Below the pieces are notes generated by a model. It searched no databases, was not told the origin of the DNA, and saw nothing but the letters and a program-made list of their open reading frames with translations. Shown piece after piece: positions 44,581 to 55,782 of a DNA stretch of 64,000 nt. The position numbers and the translations under genes are program-made. Origin of the DNA: Nymphaea colorata (lineage: Eukaryota > Streptophyta > Magnoliopsida > Nymphaeales > Nymphaeaceae). The DNA lies in NCBI RefSeq assembly GCF_008831285.2, contig NC_045140.1, positions 6,754,505 to 6,818,504 on the forward strand, in the 5' to 3' direction. Positions within the stretch are counted from its first letter, which is position 1. Every line of letters starts with the position of its first letter.

Positions 44581-47187
44581 CAAAATTTTTAAGTTGTCTT
44601 ATTCACCATTTATTTAAATAACTAGATGAACAAAGCTAACACATGTTCTGCATTTTTCTATCTTCATGTCCCTCTCTCTCTCTCTCTCAAACACAGGATA
44701 ACAATCGAAAATATACATGAATTAATAAAAAAGCTTTTTTCTATAAAAAAATTCACATCTGACAAAAAATATATTTATGAAAACATATAAATGGTGGGAC
44801 ACATATTCCGACTTGTGGCAAATTAAGACCACTTCAATGTTTTCATTCAGTGGAAAAGTATACATGCTCTGTCACTACAATCTTCAATGACAGCTTCGTA
44901 GTCACGTCGAGCTGAATCACCATCGACAAAATTCAGCCTTACTCAACACGAACAAAGTAAAGTTCCTGTAGAACATTTTGGTCAGATCTTCTAAGGAAGA
45001 AAATTATGATCAACTCTGGCTTACGTGTTCGTGTTGATCATATATATTCTCACCATCATTATTCATCACCTCATGCTTGCGTTGTCCTCTTGTTTTCACC
45101 TGCGCTTGCATTTCTGAACCACCATATCTTCACACTCGAACATCAAAACCTTGCATCCGTTTAAGTTAGATTCAGGTGGCTTAGACTTCACTCGACTTAG
45201 CTTCTCCTGGAACACCACCGCCATCGGGTCCTTGATTCCAACAGTCAATCTCTACTCTACTCCATTACTTTTGCCCAAACTAAAGAGCCAACCTCACCTC
45301 TATCCATTCAAACCCTGCCATTGATGTCTTTCCGTCCACATCAACCTTCGTTTATATGACGTCAAATAAGGAGTTAATTCTGGCAATTGCACCCACATAA
45401 TTAAGAAACCAAATCTCATTTTCCAACTTCCTTAGCTCCCAACTGTGGGCCACCAAAACTCCTTCCTTGGATCCTCCAAATGCCGTTGCTCTGCCTCATG
45501 GACCGTAACATTTTTGGGTCTGCAACCTCCTGCTGCTCTGTCTCATGGACCTCCTGTTCCCCAGTCCGTCTCTTGTAATACACACAAATGAAGGTCCCAA
45601 CAAAGCCATCAAACATTCAACTGTACTTCAACTAGAACCTGTGGTTATCGATCATTCATGACGCCAACACTTCTCCTTTCAATACAGACCCATGTGCTTC
45701 AACCTATGTCAATGAGATGCGTAGGGTTTAAAAGATATTGTGACTTGAAGGAATTAAGCCCATATCTAATCAAGAGATACAATTTTTCCATATACATAGA
45801 CCTCGTCTGGAAAGAAAGGAAAACCGAGAGAGGGAGGGAGAGAGAAAACCTAGAGAGATGCTTATATGAACAAGAAGGATAGCAGAGAAGGATCACGACT
45901 AGCACCCTTGACCAGTTGCTTGCAACCAAAGGTATCTGGCATCTTTAGGATATTAATCAATCAAATCTAGTTTTCCTTGCAATTAAAGGTATGATTCATG
46001 ACTCCCTTTTGGGGTGTGCTAATCCTAGAAAAATATATTGCTCAACGCAGCCTTTGGGACAAAGGAAATGGTGGATCGAGGACTTTTAAGTCTTGGAAGA
46101 GAACCATAAGGGCTTCGCAATCAATAAAAGAAGATGCCCAATGGAACTTGCAGTGGTGAGTGGTGGCCCGAAAAATGTAGATCATTGTTCAACCGACTGC
46201 TGATCCCTCATTCTCATTCAGAGAGCCTGTTCAGCAAGATGGGGAGTTCCTTGTTCAATTCTTAAGGCGAATCAGATTGAGTATTACTGTTTCCTTCCTT
46301 GACACGTCCAGCGGTGACTATCTAATGTGGAAGCACAGTTTGCAAGTAGACATCTCTAGGAAAAGCATTTGGTGTCAGATTTAGAAGGGGACCTCTGCCG
46401 CACTTCCCTCTCAAGTAGGAGCTGGGATAAGATAAGCCACTATAAAGTTGTCAACTGGCTGAACTCAGGCATCCTGGACCTATACTTGGTGCCTATCCTA
46501 AGGGGAGTAAGCAAGGGGGTAGCCGGCCTCGTCAGGAGGAAAGAAGAGACGGCGGATTTTCCCTATACTTGGTGGATACCACCCACGCAGCTTTTGCCCG
46601 GAAGGCAGAGGAAAGAAGAGTGTGGCTCTCACTCACCCAGCTCGTACTTTTCCGATTGTTTTAATGTTTGTTTCATTCAGTTGTTCGCAAACATTAGGCT
46701 TTCCCTTTCAGCTTATCATCTCGCCTACGATTTTAGGCTGGAAAGAACGAGCCCCCATGATTCCATTCCCAAAGTAACAATGGGGAATGAGGCAAAACAC
46801 ACCCCACCTCTTTTGCTTCTCATAGAAAGAACAAGTAGTTGAATTAGGACTCGCGCAGGTTGGCACCAAAAATGTATCTGAATTTGGACCTAAATGACCC
46901 ATCCGCTTTTAAGACCTGAACATGATCTGCCTCCCGCTGACAGTACTCTGACCAGGTCGAGATTCATATCATGTAGTCCATCTGCCCACCCTGGACTAGG
47001 CAACACGCGGGGATGCACGTCTGTGAGAGAGGAAAAGACAGGGAAAGAAGAAGAAACCTGTATATAATTTTATTTAAATCCTGCTAGACCGCTCACTGAT
47101 CACAAAATTGACGCGAATAATATTAAAATTGGCCAAAATGGCTGCAACTGTTTCCTCAGACACACCGTATACAGTCTGCTCAGAAAT
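44581..47187. other. Unassigned region between LINE and GRWD1
   Basis: 44581-46000 is ordinary intergenic sequence with a (TC)n tract at 44672-44689 and no supported gene. From about 46140 to 47020 the base composition is more even. A 157-codon + strand frame (46369-46842) is open but matches nothing I recognise; see findings. Confidence 0.4.
46369..46842 (+). other. 157-codon open frame in a compositionally distinct block
   Basis: The frame starts MVSDLEGDLC and ends at a TGA. Content is mixed, with 'KVVNWLNSGILDLYLVP' and 'YTWWIPPTQLLPG' stretches, and no domain is recognised. The surrounding block (about 46140-47020) has a flavour like plant mitochondrial intergenic DNA, so the frame may be non-coding. 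Kept as unproven. Confidence 0.2.
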
Positions 47188-49388
47188 CTAATCTGCTAGG
47201 GTCTTCTCCAGATTCGATGGTATGAAAACGTTGAAACCATCTGCAGAAGTAGACATAATCATCCCGGGGATCTGACTATGCCAATGCAACTCCTTCAAAT
47301 CCTTTTGGCCCTGATTGCAGAAACCCATCCAATTAACACCAATTTTAATTACTATTAGTGAAAGTGGTTCTCCATCAAAATTTTGAAAACGAAATTTATA
47401 TTTTAAAGAGCTAACTGGTAGAGAGCAGTACCTGATGAACAAAGAGAAGCTGGGGCGGTAGATCTTCAGGGGCATTTGCCTGGTCTTTCACCTTTGCTTT
47501 AAACTCATCCTCCTCTTCAGCATCTCTTTCCAAAGAGAAGTCCCAAATCCTGAATAACGAGTACCCAACATTAATAACATAGAAATGTGCTAGAACCTCG
47601 GCATGACATGAAACCTGAATTTTAGATGCTCACGTCAGCTGATTATCCGACGATGAAACAGAAAGCACGGACATATCATGAGGACTCCACTCGATTGATG
47701 TAATTGGCTTCTTATGGTATTGAAAATGAGCTACAGGTGAGAAATCTTGCCTCTGTACAAAGCAAAGCAGCAAGCATTGAAATAAATTTTCCAAATGCAT
47801 AAACGGTCAAAAACTAACATTGATGTTGCCGTCTCGGTTCCTTAGTAAATAAATAAATACTAAATAGATGCAGCCTCGTTCATCTGCATCACAAAGTATT
47901 TTCTGGGACAACCTTGAAAACTGCAAGTAATCATGGGTGAAAGAACAACTAGTCACTAAATCTACAATACCGAAAGCCATAGTCTCCATGAATGAACACA
48001 AAGGGAAGGTATTTCCATATTGTCCTACTCAACTCAAACATGGAAGATGCTTAACCAAATGTGGGGGACCCAATACTTAACCCAAGAAGCAGAAGTCAAG
48101 AGGCACACATCGATCTGCAATTCTAAGCTTTTATAATTACTTTCTCCCCAACTCCTTTTTCCCCTTGCCAATGAGATCTTCACCGATGAGTATGCCTAAT
48201 TATAGTAGTTTTAAGGTAATTTTTTTATGAATTGCAAAAACATAGTGTAAGAACTCAACTACATTTCATAATAATTCCATCATAAACCAAGTGAGCAGAT
48301 AACTCCTATATGAACATTGCATCCTAAGTTTTCACGTCCAGAGGAAGCCAAAGGAGAGTTTACACTGTAATGCACATAAGCCACCAACATCCAGTGGCAT
48401 CACTGCTTCACAGGGTTCTAGATTCATAGATAGTGAAGAAGAAAGCAAAAGCCGTACCTGGATTCCTCTCAGATCCCAAATAGAAAAGCTACCATCATCA
48501 CTGCCTGAAGCAAGCATGCAACTAGCAAGCCTGCAAAATATCCAAGAAAGTCAGCTGATTGTGTTTAAAAAATTTAAAAGTTGAAAAGGATTAAAAAAAT
48601 TAACGTAAAAGCCTCAGCGACCATGAAAATTCACCAACCGATTCCATGATATGACATTGACATCTGTACTATGAGCATTTATATATGCTGCAGCTGAGCG
48701 GTTGTTTTCACGACAATCCCAGATAGCAATCCGCCCATCCACAGAGCAGGAAGCAAAAACATTATCTTCGGACGGACTCCACTGCATTAAGAACAAGTAA
48801 AATGAAGAAAAAGAACACACGATAGGGCACATAGTTACTAACCTATCAGGCCAGAAAGTGCAAGAGCAGTTTCACATAGTGCAATTCTTACCTGAAGATC
48901 TTCAACACTAGCCGTGTGACCAGTGAATGGATTTCTATCTATCACCCATTTCCCACCAGTCGTAGGAGTCCAAAGATGAATACAACTCTTGCAATCACCT
49001 TTATGCATTCAAAAATAGTTCCATCAGTGTATAGGTTCGCCAAGAATGATATGGAAACAAAAACAAAAATTATGCTAATTCTACCAGTTACAAGCTTTCC
49101 AGGAGTTTGACGGCTCCAGTCCATTGCATAGCCCTCATCTTTATGTCCATTAAATATTTGCAATGGCGCTTGACGAGTGATTTCTGCTGCTCCAGTGTGC
49201 ACTCTTGGATCTGATGCTACTAAGGAATTAAGGTGTGCCGAGAAGTCCCACACCTGAATTCATAGTTCATTATGCTGTGCTGGTGTCCGACTCACCACTA
49301 TGCATAAGTGGTCAGCAGATGCAGTAGCGGAGCCAAAAATTTTGTTTGGTGGAGTCACTAATTTAATATTTTTAATATTTGTGAGGCA

Positions 49389-49449
<61 letters not shown>

Positions 49450-50207
49450 ATATATCAAAATATTAACATAATATTAAAGTAACTTTGGAAGGCTGGTGTG
49501 GGCCCAACCACCATGTGTTTAGCACATGATTTTTCTGCAATATTTGTGGCACGAGGATTGTGGAGGAATAGTTGAATGGCGTTGGATGGAGGAAGAAACT
49601 AAAGCATGCAATTTGAAGAGTTCTGGGCTTTTCTAGATGGCCATGGAAAGAAAGGGAACATTTTCTTTAGGAGGCGTTTGATGGTCTTGAATTTTGATTC
49701 CAAAATTTTAGAAACAAAATTCCACCTCAAACTGGAATTGGAATTGAAATGAAAATTTTAGTTCTAGTTGTTTTTTTTTTTGGATAGTTAGGATTTTAAT
49801 TGCAAAATTTAAAATGGTGTATTTGATAAAACATGAACTAAATTTTATAATTGATGAATTAAGACCTTCGTGGTGGCATGTGCCCTAAAGAAAGATGAAA
49901 AAATTTCAAAATTTGAAATCACAATTCTAGTCTTAACATAAGTACTAAAAGAAGAAAAGACCTCTAGGCTCTAGTTGATGCAAGATATCCAGAGTAATTT
50001 TATAAATTTCCAATCCATGCTCTATGAAGTCTCGAAACTTACCAAACTTTAACAGGACTTAGATCACTAGGTTATCGTACCTACCATGGCATCCAGCACC
50101 ATGGTCAGTGCAGTCTTAAAACCTAAGGAGGCACATAGATATATATACATAGAACTACACAAAATATATACATGTGTTTAGACACATACACATAAAAATA
50201 AAGAGAA

Positions 50208-50277
<70 letters not shown>

Positions 50278-52888
50278 ATCTATAAAGATAGAGAGCTATT
50301 TAAAATTTAAAAAGAAAGCAAGGTAGGTTAAAAGAAAACTATCAGAAAAAGGCATACTAAAATTTTACAAATTTGATAATTCAAGAGAGAAAAAAGTCCA
50401 CGTTGAAGACTAGCCAGTCAATGACTAGGCCCATCATCGGCCCAACTGACCAATATGGTACCACAAACATCGTGATATTAATGAAAATTTGATAAAAAAC
50501 AGGAAATTTTGCGATATTTCCAAAGAAACATTAAAAATGAATTTACCGTGATTTTTCTTTTTTTTTCTCATTTCTTGTTTTCATTTTTTTTCAATCATCA
50601 TTTTATTTATTGCTTTATGTCTTTATCATTGTTATCATTTTAACAAGACATTTTTTTATGTCTTCTTATTAGCTTCTCGTTCATATCTTATTGTTATCTA
50701 ATACATTGAATTTTTTATTCTTTTAAAAAACTCTAAGATTTTCCAGATGAAAACAACTTTGTAGAAAAATACCCGAGAAAAACCTCGTTGATAAAAACGC
50801 AAGAATGATATTTGTTGTTGTGAACAACATGCAAGAGAAGTCAGTTGACTAGCACCTAGGACAACTACACAATTAGTTAGATCGACTAGTCAGTAGTATG
50901 ACAATTAAGGTGGCCAATAGTGATATACTTCATTTTTTTCCAGTTTTGCACTCATAATACATACCAAGTGAAGACTTCTAACTAACAGCAGTGAATGAGA
51001 GCCTATGAGACAATACAAACTACATTAGTTCTTATGGTAAGAACTGGAAGATAGTATGTGACATGCCGTCCAGGAAATGAATGGCTTTCATGACAAGACC
51101 AACCTTGTTTCGTACAAAGTAAGAAGTTTGTATTGCAACCTTCACCTCTTCTCAAATTTCAAGAATATGACACTAACCATAACGGAAAACCTCAGACAGA
51201 GTTCCACATCAAAGACTGGTCAGACACCAACTATCTTAATTTCTCATGGTTTCTAAATTTACTAAAAGACATACCACCTATGTCACCGACCTCTTCTATT
51301 TTACTGCCGCACCCGAGTTGCATCGAGTCGGGTGCGCACCGGACATGGGTGCGGCATCGACTCACACTCGAGCCCAGTTAGAATGTCATATTACTAAATT
51401 ACTTATATAATATATGTTGTTCTGATATTTTTCTATGCATACAATTATTCAAGTATGTTATATATATTAATAACTAAATTGCAATAATAATATATACATG
51501 CTTATTCTGTTATATATATAATAAATTAATAATAATAATAATAATAAAATATCATCGCCGCACCGCCGCACCTAAATTTTTTGGGATGTGCTGCTCCGGC
51601 ACCAGCACCCCGCACTCTGGTGACATAGCATACCACACAAAATTTGCAAATTAAAACTAAAAAGAAGACAAAAAAAAATTTGAGTCAGACATAATCTGTC
51701 CGGTAGGATTCACATACATGCACTTTTTAAGTTTTAAGAAAGTAATGACCGATAAAATGAATCAATAATCTCTGAGAGTCTGAAACCATGGAACAAAAGA
51801 TCCTATGAAAATTTTACTACACTAACCTGAACAAAGCCATTATCTGCCCATGTTGCACATATATGTGGTTGCTGACACATTGAGCGGATTCGATTGACAG
51901 ACCCCTGATGAGCTACCAAACGCACCTGCACATCAAAGTGGTGAATCATGAATTAGAAAGGCAGCTAAGCGCATTGGCCTGATAATCATGAAAAAGACAT
52001 TTACTATGAGACAGCTGGTACAATACTAAGTAGGAGGATAGTTCTTGCCTGCAAGGTAGGACTATTGGACGAACCACTCTCATCATCATCTTCATCCTCA
52101 TCACTATCAGAGTCATCCTCATTATCTTCCAATTGTTCTGGCACTAGCTTTCTTTTCCTTCCCGAGATATTGGAGAGCCTCATTATCCTAATAAAGTTCT
52201 TAGATGCTTGATCTGCCTGCAATAAGAGCACCATAACGTATATCAACAGGGGCAGAAGGGAGAGAGGGAGGGAAGGAGAAGGGGAGGGAGGGGAATTCAC
52301 CTGAGTACCAGATACACAATACAAGGTATGAGGAAATTCTTTACGTGTCAATCCCAGGTCATCTCGCAGAATGTCGAAGCTGAGGAATAAATGCACAGTT
52401 ACACAAAACCGTGAAGCTTGAGGCCAAGAAGGAACTTTTCCCATTAATTGAAAATTGAAATATTTATTACAAACTGACCACAAATCAAACTTAATTAAAA
52501 CAATTCCAAGCTACAAAAGGCGTCACCAGACCTCAAGGAAGGCCAATCAACAGTAAATGCATGAAGGGAGTCATATGCCGATGGGTCGCATTGAAGTTCC
52601 TCATCTTCTTCCATTGCATCCACACCAGGCCGCCAAACCTATCCAAAAAATCCATTATCAAAACCCCCATAAAAATAATATCTTTCAGCATTTTCATTGA
52701 GGAAAGTACACCTTTGAAGGGGCTATGCTCTGTGTGGAAGGTCCATCCCCCTTTTTCTGAGCCTACATGTCATAGATCAACAAATTAGCTAGCAAACAAA
52801 ACAATCAACATTCACAAGAACGCTGCAAAACAAGTAGCACCTTTGATTTCTTTTGCGATTGTTTCTTCTTCTTGATGCTCCGAACCAT
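47188..52888 (-). CDS. GRWD1: Glutamate-rich WD-repeat protein (GRWD1/RRB1-like), 13 exons
   Basis: Exons (- strand): 52841-52888, 52712-52762, 52532-52638, 52301-52379, 52049-52216, 51827-51925, 49085-49253, 48892-48998, 48639-48781, 48458-48530, 47634-47752, 47432-47549, 47188-47310. They sum to 1404 nt (467 aa plus stop), phases consistent. The N-terminus is Lys-rich ([16 protein letters not shown]), a likely nuclear signal. A histone-binding-type segment ('[14 protein letters not shown]') lies near 47-60 and an Asp/Glu run near 125-142. WD repeats follow from about 155 to 450, with '[11 protein letters not shown]', '[20 protein letters not shown]', '[20 protein letters not shown]' and '[11 protein letters not shown]', ending near '[11 protein letters not shown]'. 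Yeast Rrb1 and human GRWD1 act in the nucleolus as ribosomal-protein chaperones and bind histones. Intron 5 has a GC donor; all others are GT-AG. Intron 6 (2.6 kb) is enlarged by a MITE and TA repeats. Confidence 0.93.
49320..49530. repeat. Possible hAT fragment with TA repeat in GRWD1 intron 6
   Basis: Starts CAGTAGCGGAGCCA, resembling the CAG.GCGGAGCCA ends of the hAT elements at 55602-60613, followed by a (TA)n tract (49393-49445) and 'ggctggtgtgggcccaacc'. The right end is not defined. Confidence 0.35.
50211..50274. repeat. (TA)n microsatellite in GRWD1 intron 6
   Basis: About 64 bp of uninterrupted TA. Confidence 0.97.
51278..51628. mobile_element. hAT-type MITE, CTATGT family, copy 3 (GRWD1 intron 6)
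   Basis: This 351-bp element has perfect 10-bp inverted ends, CTATGTCACC and GGTGACATAG. It is flanked by identical 8-bp duplications CATACCAC (51270-51277 and 51629-51636). Subterminal arms carry 'gggtgcg' and 'cgccgcacc' motifs around an A+T core with an (ATA)n run. It is the cleanest member of the family, 200 bp from the exon 6 donor. Confidence 0.92.
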
Positions 52889-53508
52889 GGCTAACGACTA
52901 GTCGTTACCTACAATAACTGAATAATGCCAACAAAATGAAAAATATAAACCACACGTTTTAGACATCAAGGGGCTTACTCAGGAAAAAAGCAGAGTACCA
53001 TAGATGGGTAAAAAATTAGGAGATTATCCTATGTTTTAGAATGTATCATCAATTTATCGCAACTTTTTGCACAGCATCTTTGGAAAAGCTAAGATATTTC
53101 AGTGAAACTAACAATACTGTCTCCTGATTAATCCACCCTGCAAATTCTCAGTCGTGGATCAGAAAAAGAGAAAGAAGAAGAGCATGATAAATTTGCAACA
53201 AGGCACATCTTTGTGCTACATCCTTCTACCATCGAGGGAAAAAAACATCCTTCCAACAAATCCAAGCAATTGAGAACAAGTACAGATCAAATACAAAATG
53301 CACCAAAGATATTGGCGATATAAGCCAAGGGGAACCAATCCACAGACCTATGTCACACAGACGCGCTTGAGGCGCGCCCGCACGCGCTGCACGTTGCCTA
53401 TCCGGCACCGACGATGCAAGGGAAGAGTCCGGTGTGGGTGACCGCTGCCTCTCCCGTTCTGTTTGTCTCCCTCTCTCGCTCTATCTAACCCTCTCTGTTT
53501 CCTTACTA
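52889..53508 (-). promoter_or_regulatory. Upstream region of GRWD1
   Basis: This should contain the 5' UTR and core promoter of the - strand GRWD1 gene. A CTATGTCAC followed by 'acgcgc' and 'gcgcccgcacgcg' motifs at 53348-53395 looks like one end of another CTATGT-family MITE without a visible partner end. No gene is seen. Confidence 0.4.
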
Positions 53509-54584
53509 GGCCCTGTTTGAGGGCAGGGAAGAATTTAGAATGGTAAATTTACGATGGAAAAGAATGCTGGAAAAAAAAAAAAAAAGGAAAAATTCTCTTC
53601 TTCCATAAAGAGGCCCTGTTTGATGGCAGGGTAGAATTTTGTAGGGTAAAATTAACTGTGTTTGGTGTACAGGGTAAATGAGAGACTTTTTAGGTGACCG
53701 TTGGAAGGTGTGGTATTTTTTTGTTCTCCTCCATTTTCACGTAGGTACACTCGCATTTTTAATGGGGGCATCCAAATAACTATATTAAAAGTACTGCTAT
53801 CTAGGAATCGATTTGCATGTAATCTGCAACTCTATCTTCAAAGTTGCTCTCTTGTAGATGGTATTTAAGAATCACAAACTACAAAAAAATTTGAGCATCC
53901 TACTGTCTGTGAGGAAGGAACAAGTACATGAACAGCAACCTGCTTATCCATCCATAGGAACAGGGGAAAGCTTACCTATCATCTATCCATAGTAAGGGCT
54001 GTAAAAACAGCAAATAGGTTGTCATCATCATCACCATCGATCCTAACCACTGTACCTACTGATATAATTGGGTATATCTGAAGAAGTTAATACAAACTAA
54101 TGAGCTTAAATTTGTTTTACTTGTGAGCATTACAGAACAGCAACCTGCTTATCCAAGCAACACCGAAAGGCAAAGGAAAAGCCGAGGAAAGAGAAAATCG
54201 GTAATTCATAAGACAAAAATGAAATTAGTCAAATAGGTTATGAAAACAAAACAACACAGTATATATACATGCAGCTAAAGCAGAACGATGAACACAGCAT
54301 ACAGATGAAGCACGACTAGAAAAAAAAAAATGTATATACAATTCCTCCCTTCGCGTCCGCCATGGTAGCCCTGGAAGGATCCAAATTTTTTTGCAAGGTG
54401 GGGCGGCCATAGCCGACGCAGCGCCTCCAGCATCGGTGGAAAAGAAAAAGAACGAGAGAGATTGTGGGAAAAAAAAAAAAAGGAATAGAAAGACAAAGAA
54501 AGGGGCTCCCATGGCCAACGCATACATCCAGTCGGGAGGGCCTCCCTGCGTCGGCCATGGCCGACGTCGCGCGCGCGCGGGCGC

Positions 54585-54615
<31 letters not shown>

Positions 54616-54891
54616 ACCTCCTGCGAATGGGTGACGGCGAGGGAAGCTGCGGGTGGAAGCCTGGAAGGCGGTAGAACAATGGAAGATGCGGAAGAAGGCA
54701 GACCTGCGACGAAGAGCTTCGAAGAAGTGCCAAAGAGGAAGCCCTAACGGGCAACAAAAAAGTCTCGAAAAAAGTCGGAAACTTTACCCTCCTCGTACTC
54801 ATTTACCATGGAAATCTTAACATTGTTTGATGACAAAGGTTGATAACATTCACTCGGTGCAGTATTCTCCCCGACAATCAAACGGCAGGGC
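53509..54891. mobile_element. Harbinger-like inverted-repeat element upstream of GRWD1
   Basis: GGCCCTGTTTGA.GGCAGGG occurs at 53509 and again at 53612. A diverged inverted counterpart (CAATCAAACGGCAGGGC) ends at 54891. Similarity between the arms extends inwards ('gtttggtgtacagggtaaatgag' against the complement near 54800). GGCCCTGTTTG-type ends are typical of PIF/Harbinger MITEs. The 53509-53611 piece looks like a separate partial copy. The interior contains a (GA)n run (54587-54610) and CG-rich sequence whose overlapping frames (54225-54802) carry no domain. No 3-bp duplication was confirmed. Confidence 0.5.
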
Positions 54892-55601
54892 TCGATAAAC
54901 CCTCCCCCTCATAAATTTTCAAAATGAACCCTGAAAATGTGTAAGATTTCCACAAACACAATAGGTTTTAAAAAATTCTCTAAACAGCCCTTTTAAAAGA
55001 CTTAGGGCGTAACAAATATGCTCCATCACATAGTCGGTCGGCTTTTTGAACATGAACACAAAAAATCACCACAAACCAATCACAATTAATTAATTTGTCG
55101 CTGAGTAGCAAAAAGAAAATAAAAAAAGCTACTCGGTGACAGAGCCGTTCAATCGCCGGAGCCCTCTCTTTCTCCTACCGGGAAAAGATGATTCTGACGG
55201 ACAAACAAGAGAAAGGAAGAAAGTGCGCCGCTTGCTTGAAAAAAGAGGAGGGGACACGCGCCTTCACTGTCGGCCTTCAGATGAGGACAAGAGAGAAAGA
55301 GAGGGCTTGAAGCTACCTTGCCAGGACGAGGCCGGCCGTCGGCGATAACCCAAAAAAAGTTCCGGTTGGAAGAAATAAACTGCTACGTCCGTAAGTTTTA
55401 CGGAAGAAATTATTTAAAAATTTCTAAACTAAAGAGAGTGATTTTGAAAATTTTGAAAACTAAAAGAATCGTATGCAAGAATTCTTTTAGCTCAAGGAGC
55501 ACTACATCACTTGATGAGTATGAACTAAAACTTACTAAAATGTTAAATTTTCTTACTGAGTGACTTCAGGTGAGGTATAAACACTTTGAACAAGGACTGA
55601 A
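54892..55601. other. Spacer left of the nested hAT elements
   Basis: No supported gene. A 70-codon, Arg/Lys-rich frame (55136-55348) lies in a more G+C-rich patch and shows no domain. Confidence 0.4.
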
Positions 55602-55782
55602 CAGGGGCAAAGCCAGTTTCAGGAGCACGCCAAATGGAAGCTGGATTTTGTGGGTTGAATTTGGGTAGTACTAAATTGAGCTCACGTTCAAAAAATATAT
55701 GGAGGCAAAAACAAAAACTTCAGTTTTTTTTTTTTTATTTGGTTGGGGTGGAGCCATGGCCTTCGTGGGCTCCCCCTCCCTC

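Noticed and set aside
54225-54802. Several long frames on both strands, including 175 codons
   Set aside because: They are caused by a GA repeat and CG-rich sequence inside an inverted-repeat element; no domain or agreement between frames.
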